Origin: Oscillospiraceae bacterium
Lineage (GTDB): Bacteria > Bacillota > Clostridia > Oscillospirales > Oscillospiraceae
Assembly: GCA_017429325.1 (NCBI GenBank)
Contig: JAFRPC010000051.1
Coordinates: 1-43,093 of the forward strand
Length of the DNA: 43,093 nt
Direction: 5' to 3'
The notes under the pieces were generated by a model. It searched no databases. It was not told where the DNA came from and saw only the letters and a program-made list of their open reading frames with translations. Position numbers and translations under genes: made by a program. Positions 16,581-24,213 of the stretch are shown here, piece after piece; position 1 is the stretch's first letter; the number at the start of each line of letters is the position of its first letter.

Positions 16581-17618
16581 TCAGAGTTGTTCGATATAGC
16601 GCAGCAGGGCGGGCAGCAGCTCGTCGTAGGGCAGCTTCTCCCGAAGCTGGCCCTTCACAAAGAGGACGCCGCAGCCGTCGCCGCCGGCCACGCCCACGTC
16701 GGCCTCCCGGGCCTCGCCGGGGCCGTTGACGATACAGCCCATGACCGCCACGGTGATGGGCTTTTTGCAGTCCTTCAGGGCCTCCTCCACCCGGTTCGCC
16801 AGACCGATCAGGTCGATGCGGGTCCGGCCGCAGGTGGGGCAGGAGACGATGTTGACGCCCTCCTTCCGCAGGCCCGCGGCCTTGAGGATGGCCTTGCCCG
16901 CTGCGACCTCCTTCACCGGGTCGGCGGTGAGGGAGACCCGGATGGTGTCGCCGATGCCCAGGCAGAGCAGGCCGCCGATGCCCATCGCAGACTTGATGGT
17001 CCCCATGTACTCGGTGCCGGTCTCGGTGACGCCCACGTGCAGGGGGTAGTCGGAGCGCTCCGCGAAGAGCCGGTAGGCCTGCATCATCAGGGGCACGTTG
17101 GAGGACTTCATGGACACGCAGGTATCATAGAAGCCGTACTTCTCCAAAAGCCGGATGTGGCCGAAGGCGGACTCCACCAGGGCCTCCGGGGTGGGATGGC
17201 CGTACTTCTCCAGCAGCTCCTTTTCCAGGCTGCCGCCGTTGACGCCCACCCGGATGGGGATATGGTGGGCCTTGCAGCAGTCCACCACGGCCTTCACCCG
17301 GTCCTCCCCGCCGATGTTGCCGGGGTTGATGCGGATCTTGGCCGCGCCGTTTTCCGCCGCGGCGATGGCGCAGCGGTAGTCGAAGTGAATGTCCGCCACT
17401 AAGGGCAGGGGGCTCCGGGCGGCGATCTTGCCGAAGGCCGCGGCGGCCTCCCGGTCGGGGACCGTCAGCCGGGCGATCTCGCAGCCCGCGGTGTACAGGG
17501 CCTTGAGCTGGTCCAGGCTCCCCTCCACGTCGGTGGTCCTGGTATTGCACATGGACTGGACGGAGACAGGCGCTCCGCCGCCCACAAGAATATTGCCAAC
17601 TTTGATTTGCCGGGTCAT
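16581..17618 (-). CDS. ispG: 4-hydroxy-3-methylbut-2-enyl-diphosphate synthase (flavodoxin type)
   Basis: IspG (GcpE) performs the penultimate step of the MEP isoprenoid pathway, converting MEcPP to HMBPP. The N-terminal barrel shows PVSVQSMCNTRTTD, LVADIHFDYRCA and KIRINPGNIGG. The C-terminal domain holds the 4Fe-4S ligands in SCPTCGRT and GCIVNGPGEA. At 345 residues it is the short bacterial form without the inserted domain of plants. GAGGTGACGTT precedes ATG 17618. It lies 12 bases after rseP and one base before polC. The same operon encodes Dxr, another enzyme of this pathway. Confidence 0.97.
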   Translation of the reverse strand: MTRQIKVGNILVGGGAPVSVQSMCNTRTTDVEGSLDQLKALYTAGCEIARLTVPDREAAAAFGKIAARSPLPLVADIHFDYRCAIAAAENGAAKIRINPGNIGGEDRVKAVVDCCKAHHIPIRVGVNGGSLEKELLEKYGHPTPEALVESAFGHIRLLEKYGFYDTCVSMKSSNVPLMMQAYRLFAERSDYPLHVGVTETGTEYMGTIKSAMGIGGLLCLGIGDTIRVSLTADPVKEVAAGKAILKAAGLRKEGVNIVSCPTCGRTRIDLIGLANRVEEALKDCKKPITVAVMGCIVNGPGEAREADVGVAGGDGCGVLFVKGQLREKLPYDELLPALLRYIEQL

Positions 17619-17630
17619 AACGTCACCTCG

Positions 17631-18704
17631 CTAAGCGCCTATCATTTGCCAGATGTCCTTGAGGAAGATGAAGGCCATAAAGCCCAGCAGCAGGACCATA
17701 GCCCCGGCGTGGATCCAGCCCTCGTACTTGGGGTTGATCTTCTTGCCGGTGATGCCGGTGAAGACCACGTTGATCAGCAGGAAGAGCACGCGGCCTCCGT
17801 CCAGGGCCGGGATGGGCAGCATGTTCATCACCGCCAGGTTCACAGCGATGAAGGCCCCTAAATAGAGGACGTTCAGCACCCCGTCCAGCACGGAGGGAGA
17901 GCTCTTGCCGGTCTCGGTCATGACCTCCACGATCTTCACGGGGCCGCCCATGTCCCGGAGGCCCACCCGGCCTCCGATCAGGTCCTGAAGCCCGTACCAG
18001 ACCATGCGGGTAAAGTCGATGCACTGGACCGCGGCGTAGTGGTTCACGGTAAAGAAGTTCTTCTCCTCGTGGGCTCCGAAATAGATGCCCAGATATTTTC
18101 CCGTGTTGCCCTGGGCGTCGGTCAGCTCCGCCCGGGTCAGGTTGAAGTCCTCCAGAACCAGCTTCTCCCCGTCCCGCAGGATGGTGAGCTCGCAGGTATC
18201 GGAGGCCAGACGGCCCTCCAGCAGGTCGAAGTCGGACTGCATATAGATGCGGCGTCCGTTGATGGCGTAGAGGGTATCGCCCAGCTGAAGGCCCTGAGCC
18301 TCCACCACGTTGCCCTCCATAAAGCCCGTGACCTTCGCCGTGGTGGGGAGCTGGTAGAACAGGCCAAAGAGCAGGGCCATCGCCACGAAGCCCGTCAGCA
18401 GGTTCATAAAGGCCCCGGCGCAGAGGATGATGAGCCGCTTCCAGGGGGCGGCGCTGAGGAAGGCCCTGGGGTCTCCCGTGTCCTCGTCCTCCCCCTCCAT
18501 GGCGCAGTAGCCGCCGATGGGGATCAGCCGGAAGGAGTACTGGGTCTCACCCCGCTTCCAGCCAAAGAGCTTGGGCCCCATGTTGATGGAGAATTCGTTG
18601 ACCCGCACCCCTAAGAGCTTGGCCGCGATAAAATGGCCGAATTCATGGATGAAAATCAGAAAGCCGAAAATCAGGATGGCTAACAGAATATAGAGAATGG
18701 TCAT
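17631..18704 (-). CDS. rseP: RIP site-2 zinc metalloprotease (RseP/RasP)
   Basis: This 357-residue M50 protease cleaves membrane-embedded substrates such as anti-sigma factors. The first helix carries the HEFGH zinc motif (IFIHEFGHFIAAKLLG, near residue 25). A PDZ domain sits in the middle (about 120-190, VVEAQGLQLGDTLYAINGRR). The C-terminal NMLPIPALDGGRVLFLL supplies the third zinc ligand, followed by a last helix. Its place between dxr and ispG is the standard Firmicutes arrangement. AAAGG precedes ATG 18704; the gap to dxr is 33 bases. Substrates in this organism are unknown. Confidence 0.96.
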   Translation of the reverse strand: MTILYILLAILIFGFLIFIHEFGHFIAAKLLGVRVNEFSINMGPKLFGWKRGETQYSFRLIPIGGYCAMEGEDEDTGDPRAFLSAAPWKRLIILCAGAFMNLLTGFVAMALLFGLFYQLPTTAKVTGFMEGNVVEAQGLQLGDTLYAINGRRIYMQSDFDLLEGRLASDTCELTILRDGEKLVLEDFNLTRAELTDAQGNTGKYLGIYFGAHEEKNFFTVNHYAAVQCIDFTRMVWYGLQDLIGGRVGLRDMGGPVKIVEVMTETGKSSPSVLDGVLNVLYLGAFIAVNLAVMNMLPIPALDGGRVLFLLINVVFTGITGKKINPKYEGWIHAGAMVLLLGFMAFIFLKDIWQMIGA

Positions 18705-18737
18705 ATTGTACAGATACCTTTCCTTATAACAATCGTT

Positions 18738-19877
18738 TTACGCTTCCGCGGCGGCGCGGGCCAGGCGGTCCGCCTCCAGGATCTCCTCCAGGGTCGGAGC
18801 CGCCGTGAAGGGCACCGCGTCCAGAGCCCTTCGCACCAGGGCGGGGATGTCATAGAAGCCGATCTCCCGGCGGAGGAACCGGGCCACGGCGACCTCGTTG
18901 GCCCCGTTCATCACGGCGCAGGCGGAACCGCCCTGCCGGGCGACAGCCCGGGCAATGGCAAAGCAGGGGAAGGCCTCGGGGTCCGGGGCCGCGAAGGTCA
19001 ATGGCGGGCAGTTCAGCAGGTCCAGGCCGGGGGCGGGGTTCGCCGTCCGGTCCGGGTAGGTCAGGGCCAGCTGGATGGGGATGCGCATGTCCGGGACGCC
19101 CAGCTGGGCCAGCACGGCCCCGTCCACGAATTCCACCAGGGAGTGGACGATGGACTGCCGGTGGATCACCACGTCCACCTGCTCCGGGGGCAGCTCATAC
19201 AGGCGCATGGCCTCGATGACCTCCAGCCCCTTGTTCATCAGGGTGGCGCAGTCCACGGTGATCTTCTCGCCCATCTTCCAGTTGGGGTGGCGCAGGGCGT
19301 CGTCCCGGGTGACGTGCTCCAGCTCCGCCTTCGGCTTGCCGAAGAAGGGCCCGCCGGAGCAGGTCAGTATGATGCGCTTGACCTCTCCCCTGCCGCGGCT
19401 GCCCATGAGGCACTGGAAGATGGCGGAGTGCTCCGAATCCACGGGGATGATCTCGGCCCCGTGGGCCTTGGCCGTCTCCATGACCAGCTCTCCGGCGCAG
19501 ACCATGGTCTCCTTGTTGGCAAGGCCGATGCGCTTGCCCAGGGCCAGGGCCGCCAGGGTGGGCTTGAGCCCCACCATGCCGACGACGGCGGTGAGCACGG
19601 TGTCGGCCTCCTCTAAGGAAGCCGCCGCCAGCAGGCCCTCCTCCCCCCAGAGGATCTGAGGGGCAGGCTCCGGCAGCAGGGCCCGCAGGGCCTCGGCGGC
19701 CTCCCGCGTCCCCATGGACACCAGCCGGGGGCGGAACTCCGCGACCTGCTCCGCCATGCGCTCCACGTTGGTCCCGGCGGTGAGGGCGGCCACCCGGACG
19801 GGCAGATGCCGCACCACGTCCAGGGTCTGCCGCCCAATGGAGCCGGTGGAGCCGAGAATACTGATAATTTTCGTCAT
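18738..19877 (-). CDS. dxr: 1-deoxy-D-xylulose 5-phosphate reductoisomerase
   Basis: Dxr catalyses the committed step of the MEP pathway, DXP to MEP with NADPH. The N-terminus has the nucleotide-binding GSTGSIGRQTLDVV. The middle contains LANKETMVCAGELV and the metal/substrate motif PVDSEHSAIFQCL, followed by TCSGGPFFGK and HPNWKMGEKITVDCATLMNKGLE. The 379-residue length is normal. GGAGGTCGTT precedes ATG 19877. The 118-base gap to cdsA is filled with palindromic repeats, so mRNA structure may separate the two genes. Confidence 0.97.
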   Translation of the reverse strand: MTKIISILGSTGSIGRQTLDVVRHLPVRVAALTAGTNVERMAEQVAEFRPRLVSMGTREAAEALRALLPEPAPQILWGEEGLLAAASLEEADTVLTAVVGMVGLKPTLAALALGKRIGLANKETMVCAGELVMETAKAHGAEIIPVDSEHSAIFQCLMGSRGRGEVKRIILTCSGGPFFGKPKAELEHVTRDDALRHPNWKMGEKITVDCATLMNKGLEVIEAMRLYELPPEQVDVVIHRQSIVHSLVEFVDGAVLAQLGVPDMRIPIQLALTYPDRTANPAPGLDLLNCPPLTFAAPDPEAFPCFAIARAVARQGGSACAVMNGANEVAVARFLRREIGFYDIPALVRRALDAVPFTAAPTLEEILEADRLARAAAEA

Positions 19878-19902
19878 AACGACCTCCGGTTAAGGAAAAA
19901 CC

Positions 19903-19998
19903 CGTAGGGGCCGATGCCTACATCGGCCCTCACGTCGATACGGGATAGGGCCGATGTGGGCATCGGCTTGTCTGCGGGCGGCACAGTGACCGCCCCTA
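19903..19998. repeat. Paired GTAGGGGCCGATG repeat plus GGGCGG unit between cdsA and dxr
   Basis: GTAGGGGCCGATGCCTACAT, then an inverse copy GGGCCGATGTGGGCATCGG, then CGGGCGGCACAGTGACCGCC followed by CCTAC. It has the same design as 4243-4314 and 37062-37143, but with changed spacer and an added third palindrome. Confidence 0.8.
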
Positions 19999-20811
19999 CT
20001 TTACCGCAAAGGGGATCGTCAGCAGCAGCACCTCCACCAGAGGCGCGACCACCATCGTCGAGTCGAAGCGGTCCAGAATGCCGCCGTGGCCGGGCAGAAG
20101 GGTGCCGTAGTCCTTGATTTTGGACTGGCGTTTGAGGACCGAGAAAGTCAGATCCCCCAGCATGGAGGCTCCGGCCCCTAAGATGCCGTAGAGCACGGCG
20201 TAGAAATAGTTCACCTTGAACTGGAAGGCAAGCTGCAAGACCAGGGCGTATATGACCATGCCGACCACCGTGCAGACCAGTCCGCCCACGGCGCCCTCCA
20301 CGGTCTTGTTGGGGCTGACGATGGGGCAGAGCTTGCGTTTGCCGAAGGCCCGGCCCACAAAGTAGGCGCCCGAATCCGGGACCATGGTGAGCACAAAGGC
20401 GACCAGGATGAAGGACTTGCCGTTCTCCATAATCCGCAGGCGGATCAGCGCCCCCAGCAGATAGGGCAGCACCGCGCCGGCGAAGATAGCGGCGCAGACG
20501 GTCCGGAAGTTCAGCTTCGTGTGGGCCGCCAGCAGCTCGCCGAAGAGGGCGGCGAGATAGGCCAGCGCCGCGATCATCCCCAGGGTCCGGGGCATTCCCA
20601 GCCAGCTCCAGAGGCAGACCAGCATCGCCATACAGGAGGAATAGGCAAAGATGCGGACGTGCTTGCAGAAGCCCGCGCAGATAAGCAGCTCATAGACAGC
20701 CAAAATGCACATCGCCGCCACCAAAACAGCTGTAGCCACCGAAGGCAGGACCAAAACCACCACCAGCAGCAGCGGCAGACAGACGGCTGCCACGAGAACT
20801 CTTGTTTTCAT
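19996..20811 (-). CDS. cdsA: Phosphatidate cytidylyltransferase
   Basis: CdsA makes CDP-diacylglycerol from phosphatidic acid and CTP in the membrane. The 271-residue protein is mostly hydrophobic helices and ends with the full family signature SVLKRQSKIKDYGTLLPGHG followed by GILDRFDS. Earlier it has the conserved DSGAYFVGRAFGKRKL. GGAGCTGAACGGA precedes ATG 20811. It is the first gene of the run to polC. The usual upstream uppS is missing; instead an 880-base repeat and RNA region follows on the upstream side. Its stop codon lies within the edge of the repeat element at 19903-19998. Confidence 0.96.
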   Translation of the reverse strand: MKTRVLVAAVCLPLLLVVVLVLPSVATAVLVAAMCILAVYELLICAGFCKHVRIFAYSSCMAMLVCLWSWLGMPRTLGMIAALAYLAALFGELLAAHTKLNFRTVCAAIFAGAVLPYLLGALIRLRIMENGKSFILVAFVLTMVPDSGAYFVGRAFGKRKLCPIVSPNKTVEGAVGGLVCTVVGMVIYALVLQLAFQFKVNYFYAVLYGILGAGASMLGDLTFSVLKRQSKIKDYGTLLPGHGGILDRFDSTMVVAPLVEVLLLTIPFAVK

Positions 20812-20905
20812 TCCGTTCAGCTCCTTCCGCGGAAACAGGATAAAGTCTCAATAACTCTCCAGCATCAGTTTACCACAAATCCCCGCAGAAGTCAATTGAA
20901 AAGGG

Positions 20906-21300
20906 GCGGTCATTGACCGCCCGCCGTCCCCCGCCGTCCCCGCCGTAGGGGACGGGTCTCCCGTCCCGCCGTCCGTCCCCCGCCGTCCGTCCCCCGCCGT
21001 AGGGGCGCTCATTGAGCGCCCGGCGCTCGGAACGAGCGCATTTGCCGCAGGCAAATCCAGGCCGGTCCCGAAACGAAACGCGGCTGGATCGTTTGCTCAC
21101 GCAAACGATTGTTTGCTCCGCAAACCGGGCGGCTCATCCGCCTTGCGGCGGATAAGAGCCGCACCCTACAGCGCATCCGCGGGCGCTTGATAAGCGCCCC
21201 TACGGCGTCCGTCCCCCGCCGTCCGTCCCCCGCCGTAGGGGCGCTCATTGAGCGCTCGGCGCTCGGAACGAGCGCATTTGCCGCAGGCAAATCCAGGCCC
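20906..21300. repeat. Palindromic repeat mosaic upstream of cdsA
   Basis: This stretch is built of short GC-rich palindromes: GGGGCGGTCATTGACCGCCC, GTAGGGGCGCTCATTGAGCG, GGCGCTCGGAACGAGCGC, ATTTGCCGCAGGCAAAT, TCGTTTGCTCACGCAAACGA and GTAGGGGCGCTTATCAAGCG (the last inverted). A 40-base unit starting CGGCGCTCGGAACGAGCGCA is present at 21021-21060 and 21257-21296 and again at 39678-39717. CCGTCCGTCCCCCGCCGT repeats between them. No credible gene is seen here. Confidence 0.85.
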
Positions 21301-21355
21301 GCATCACCCCCGGCGGCCTTTTTTGTAAAGCTGCGGCTTTTTTTACAATTTTTCC

Positions 21356-21384
21356 TTGCTTTTCCCACCGGCGTCTGATAAAAT
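21356..21384 (+). promoter_or_regulatory. Promoter of the structured RNA
   Basis: TTGCTT (21356-21361), 17 bases, TAAAAT (21379-21384). The predicted start, seven bases on, coincides with the first base of the outer RNA stem at 21391. Confidence 0.6.
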
Positions 21385-21390
21385 AAACTT

Positions 21391-21556
21391 GCGACACAAC
21401 TATATATAGCTCTACAAAGCCATCGTATTTTTTCTCTTTTGGTAAAAATACGGGCTCTCTTTCGTGTGCTTTGTAGAGTATAAACGAAGTTGTGTCGCAG
21501 CAATCGGAGCCACGTATTTTTCGTGCGCAGCTCCGGCTGCGCACTTTTATTTTTTT
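21391..21556 (+). ncRNA. Nested stem-loop RNA with terminator, upstream of the NTPase gene
   Basis: Three helices nest. GCGACACAAC (21391-21400) pairs with 21489-21498. CTCTACAAAGC (21410-21420) pairs with 21468-21478. CGTATTTTT (21424-21432) pairs with 21444-21452. All are perfect and separated by asymmetric internal loops. Next comes CGGAGCCACG (21505-21514), which can pair with CGTG and GCTCCG (to 21535). That hairpin competes with the terminator GTGCGCAGC/GCTGCGCAC (21523-21544), which ends in TTTTATTTTTTT. It could be a stand-alone small RNA of about 165 bases or a leader that controls the NTPase gene by attenuation. It matches no RNA family I recognise. The region is far more AT-rich than the chromosome around it. 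Confidence 0.6.
21523..21556 (+). terminator. Rho-independent terminator of the structured RNA
   Basis: GTGCGCAGC (21523-21531) and GCTGCGCAC (21536-21544) pair around TCCG, followed by TTTTATTTTTTT. Its 5' arm overlaps the alternative hairpin 21505-21535, so the two cannot form together. Confidence 0.8.
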
Positions 21557-21700
21557 AGAAAGAGAGGCCGATCTATAAAACATTTTCAATTATTATTCCG
21601 CACAATCTTGTTTCTTTATTATTCCTCATGTAAAAACAAAATCAGTTGTCATTCCGTACCTAAATAACTCGAATAGTACATATAGAGGAGGCCAATTAGT

Positions 21701-23767
21701 ATGAAAAATCTTGCATCACCAAAGCTCATTGAGGATCTTTTATTGTTTGACCCTGTTACAGAACGCGGGCAAGAGCGGCTTCGCAGCCTTGGATTGCACG
21801 GAAGAATAACGCCTGAACAGTTTTTTAATCCTAAAAACAAATTTTGGGTCAATCCGACGGATATTATTGAAGCCTCTCATGACACAGAAATAAGCTACGA
21901 TCCGACTCCGGATGCTCGGAGGATTGAAAGCATCAAAGCACGCAGAAAAGAGTTTTACGGACGCTTTCATCCGAATCTAAAACGAAAGGCTGGGAGAGAG
22001 TTCACGCTTCTGATGGGTGTTGTCGGTGCCGGAAAGTCAGTTGAACTGCAACGGCAGTTGTATTCCTACTACGGACAAATTCCGTATCGATACGGCAAAA
22101 ATCCAAACAATTTTGCCACAAAGACAGTGCAAAATGCAATAGAAAGCCAAATGAGCTTTAACGCTGTTTATTTAGATATGGAGCGGGTGAATACTGAGAT
22201 TCCCATCGGGCAAGGTTATGACTGTGACATCAACAACCCTCTTGATCTTTTTTTTACTAAACTGCTTGCCACATTAATTTACTATATCAAGTTTCTTTTT
22301 ATAAATCATCGTGAAAGGTTAATTCAAGCTGCCGGCAATCTCGAACTGCGATTTAATAATCACGATCCAGCTGTTCAAACATCTTCTCTTGAAAAATACA
22401 TTAGTTGTGTGACGTGCATCCAAAACTATGCAAATAATCAAGCAAAACTACCGGATGTATTAAAGACAATCCTATCTACTGTCGAAAACGAAATTCGCCA
22501 GTCGAAGAAACTGTTTGATGAACAAACAACAGCGGAGAAAGAGTCGAGAGAAAATAAGAAAAATCAGCGCTTGGTTGTTGGTATCAAAACGGTTCTCCAT
22601 ATACTCGGTTTTATCATGATTGGCGTAAATCCCGATCAAGGCAAGTGCATTGTTGTAGATAATGTTGAGGATTTAATCAAGGTCAACGACCAAACACAAA
22701 TCAATATTTCGCTTTCGGCTGCAAGAGAAATATATCTGGCCTTATTGAAGTACGCCGAAAACATTCGAGATATTTATGATGACGCAGGTCTAACAGGCTC
22801 ATTCCATATTGTTATGGCTCTGCGAAGAACCACATGGGATAACCTCCAAACAGAATTTGCAGGAAACTTCGCTCCCTTGCTTGACGATATGTTTGATATT
22901 ACCGGTGATATTGCAATCACGGACCTTTGGAACGAAAAAGCATATCCCACCTGGAAAAATCATTTCGAAAATGACTACGATGGAGAAGCAAAATTATATA
23001 TAGATGAAGTCAATAAACTGATGACAGCAGACGAAGCAGATAGGAATAGTATTCAACAGAGATTTTCCAGGCTTATGTCAAATGGCCTTCGTCGTCAAGG
23101 CCATAGTTTGTCAAAAGCCTTATATAATATGTTTTACAATTCACGCTATGGTATTTTTAAAGGTCTGGATAATCTCTATATCAAAAAAAGTGACTATGAC
23201 ACGCTATTTGATGAAACAATACCGCTTCAGAATTTGGAAGCAAAGTATCTACGGAAAAGTGCAGCAGCTGAATTCTACTTAATGGAACAATTTACAAGTA
23301 CTGGTAATCTTTCAGATCAAAAAGTTGGCGGGCGATGGAGAAGTCTGGATATAGGAAAAATAACGAATGAAGAGAAGAAGCCAAAAAAATACTATAGTTT
23401 TGCCGGTGAACGTAAGCCTTCCGGCGCGGAATATCCTTTTACTCGATGGGATTTTCAATTCTGTAGTGAAAGTCAAAACATTATACCTTCTGGGTTTATG
23501 CTGCGTCAGTTGCTCAGAGCGTTAGCCGATGCACCTGAGGCTGAAAGAGCATCCAGATGTGCAGCGCCTCTGTATGAAACCGTATCACTACGAACCGTTA
23601 TACGTAATGTATTGCAGGTTAGTGACGGAGATGCCATTGAAGCTTCAAAACTGCTCAAACTAACGGAGATTATTCTTGCAGGAGCTCGACCGGATACGCA
23701 GGGTGAATTCAGCCCATTGTATTTGTTTGAAAACGGAATTGATATCAAAGATACCATTGCTTTTTAA
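21701..23767 (+). CDS. Large P-loop NTPase (STAND/KAP-like), frame interrupted near the 3' end
   Basis: The 688-residue frame has a Walker A GVVGAGKS (residues 106-113), a Walker B-like KCIVVDNVED (315-324) and a downstream VMALRRTTW that could hold a sensor arginine. The 100-residue N-terminal region and the long helical C-terminus are not recognisable by eye. The layout resembles STAND or KAP-type NTPases, which often act in defence or signalling. GAGGAGG precedes ATG 21701. The reading frame ends in GCT TTT TAA at 23759-23767. The next frame (+1) stays open without its own start for another 147 codons and reads like a continuation of the same helical domain. The gene is AT-rich and follows a structured RNA. 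Confidence 0.75.
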   Translation: MKNLASPKLIEDLLLFDPVTERGQERLRSLGLHGRITPEQFFNPKNKFWVNPTDIIEASHDTEISYDPTPDARRIESIKARRKEFYGRFHPNLKRKAGREFTLLMGVVGAGKSVELQRQLYSYYGQIPYRYGKNPNNFATKTVQNAIESQMSFNAVYLDMERVNTEIPIGQGYDCDINNPLDLFFTKLLATLIYYIKFLFINHRERLIQAAGNLELRFNNHDPAVQTSSLEKYISCVTCIQNYANNQAKLPDVLKTILSTVENEIRQSKKLFDEQTTAEKESRENKKNQRLVVGIKTVLHILGFIMIGVNPDQGKCIVVDNVEDLIKVNDQTQINISLSAAREIYLALLKYAENIRDIYDDAGLTGSFHIVMALRRTTWDNLQTEFAGNFAPLLDDMFDITGDIAITDLWNEKAYPTWKNHFENDYDGEAKLYIDEVNKLMTADEADRNSIQQRFSRLMSNGLRRQGHSLSKALYNMFYNSRYGIFKGLDNLYIKKSDYDTLFDETIPLQNLEAKYLRKSAAAEFYLMEQFTSTGNLSDQKVGGRWRSLDIGKITNEEKKPKKYYSFAGERKPSGAEYPFTRWDFQFCSESQNIIPSGFMLRQLLRALADAPEAERASRCAAPLYETVSLRTVIRNVLQVSDGDAIEASKLLKLTEIILAGARPDTQGEFSPLYLFENGIDIKDTIAF

Positions 23768-24206
23768 GAAAACGCTTGACCGCGTTTGGTCTTCTCCTCC
23801 GGAGGACAGTGCAGACGGAGACCATCCCTATAGCAGGCAGAAGTGCGGAATCAGAATCACAGAAGCCGGGGCAAACTTTCTTCTGAACATTCAACCCAGC
23901 TTTGAATTCTTCTCCGCCATGCTCTGTTATGATTTTCCCCCGCTTCTATTCATCAAATCTCCTGTTCGGATTGAACATGTCATCGGATGTATTTATCACT
24001 ATGCTGATGAGGTGTGCCGTTCGTTTGGGCAAGCAGGTGATTCAGCCTTTCGGCAGGATGTAAAAAAACTTCACACGTGGTATTTGGGCCATTACCGCGA
24101 TTATATCGTGAATATGGGCAACGCGATTTCATTCAATTCAGGGGAAGTTGCCGCGCTGAGAGATGGTATTAATAAAGTAATAGACGAATATAATAAATGG
24201 GAGTGA
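23766..24206 (+). CDS. C-terminal part of the NTPase in the +1 frame
   Basis: From AAG 23766 this frame reads KKTLDRVWSSPPEDS and then ITEAGANFLLNIQPSFEFF, ending NKVIDEYNKWE at 24206. The open frame reaches back to 23676, but its only possible start there is a TTG inside the NTPase gene without a ribosome site, and the first ATG comes deep inside the domain. It is therefore best read as the tail of the NTPase, reached by a +1 shift at GCT TTT TAA G: tRNA-Phe can re-pair on TTT one base on, with a stop in the A site. Removing one T from the T5 run joins the parts into about 834 codons. Alternatives are a sequencing error or an inactivating indel. Confidence 0.6.
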   Translation, partial: KKTLDRVWSSPPEDSADGDHPYSRQKCGIRITEAGANFLLNIQPSFEFFSAMLCYDFPPLLFIKSPVRIEHVIGCIYHYADEVCRSFGQAGDSAFRQDVKKLHTWYLGHYRDYIVNMGNAISFNSGEVAALRDGINKVIDEYNKWE

Positions 24207-24213
24207 AGTTAAT

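Noticed and set aside
20906-21300. CRISPR array
   Set aside because: The repeats are palindromes of several types at irregular distances without unique spacers of constant length, and no cas gene is present.
21391-21556. The nested RNA as a retron msr-msd
   Set aside because: The outer inverted repeat looks like a1/a2, but no reverse transcriptase gene exists in the window, and the RNA ends in its own terminator.
23676-24206. An independent 176-residue gene
   Set aside because: The only start at the 5' end is a TTG inside the NTPase gene without a ribosome site; the frame fits a continuation of the NTPase better.
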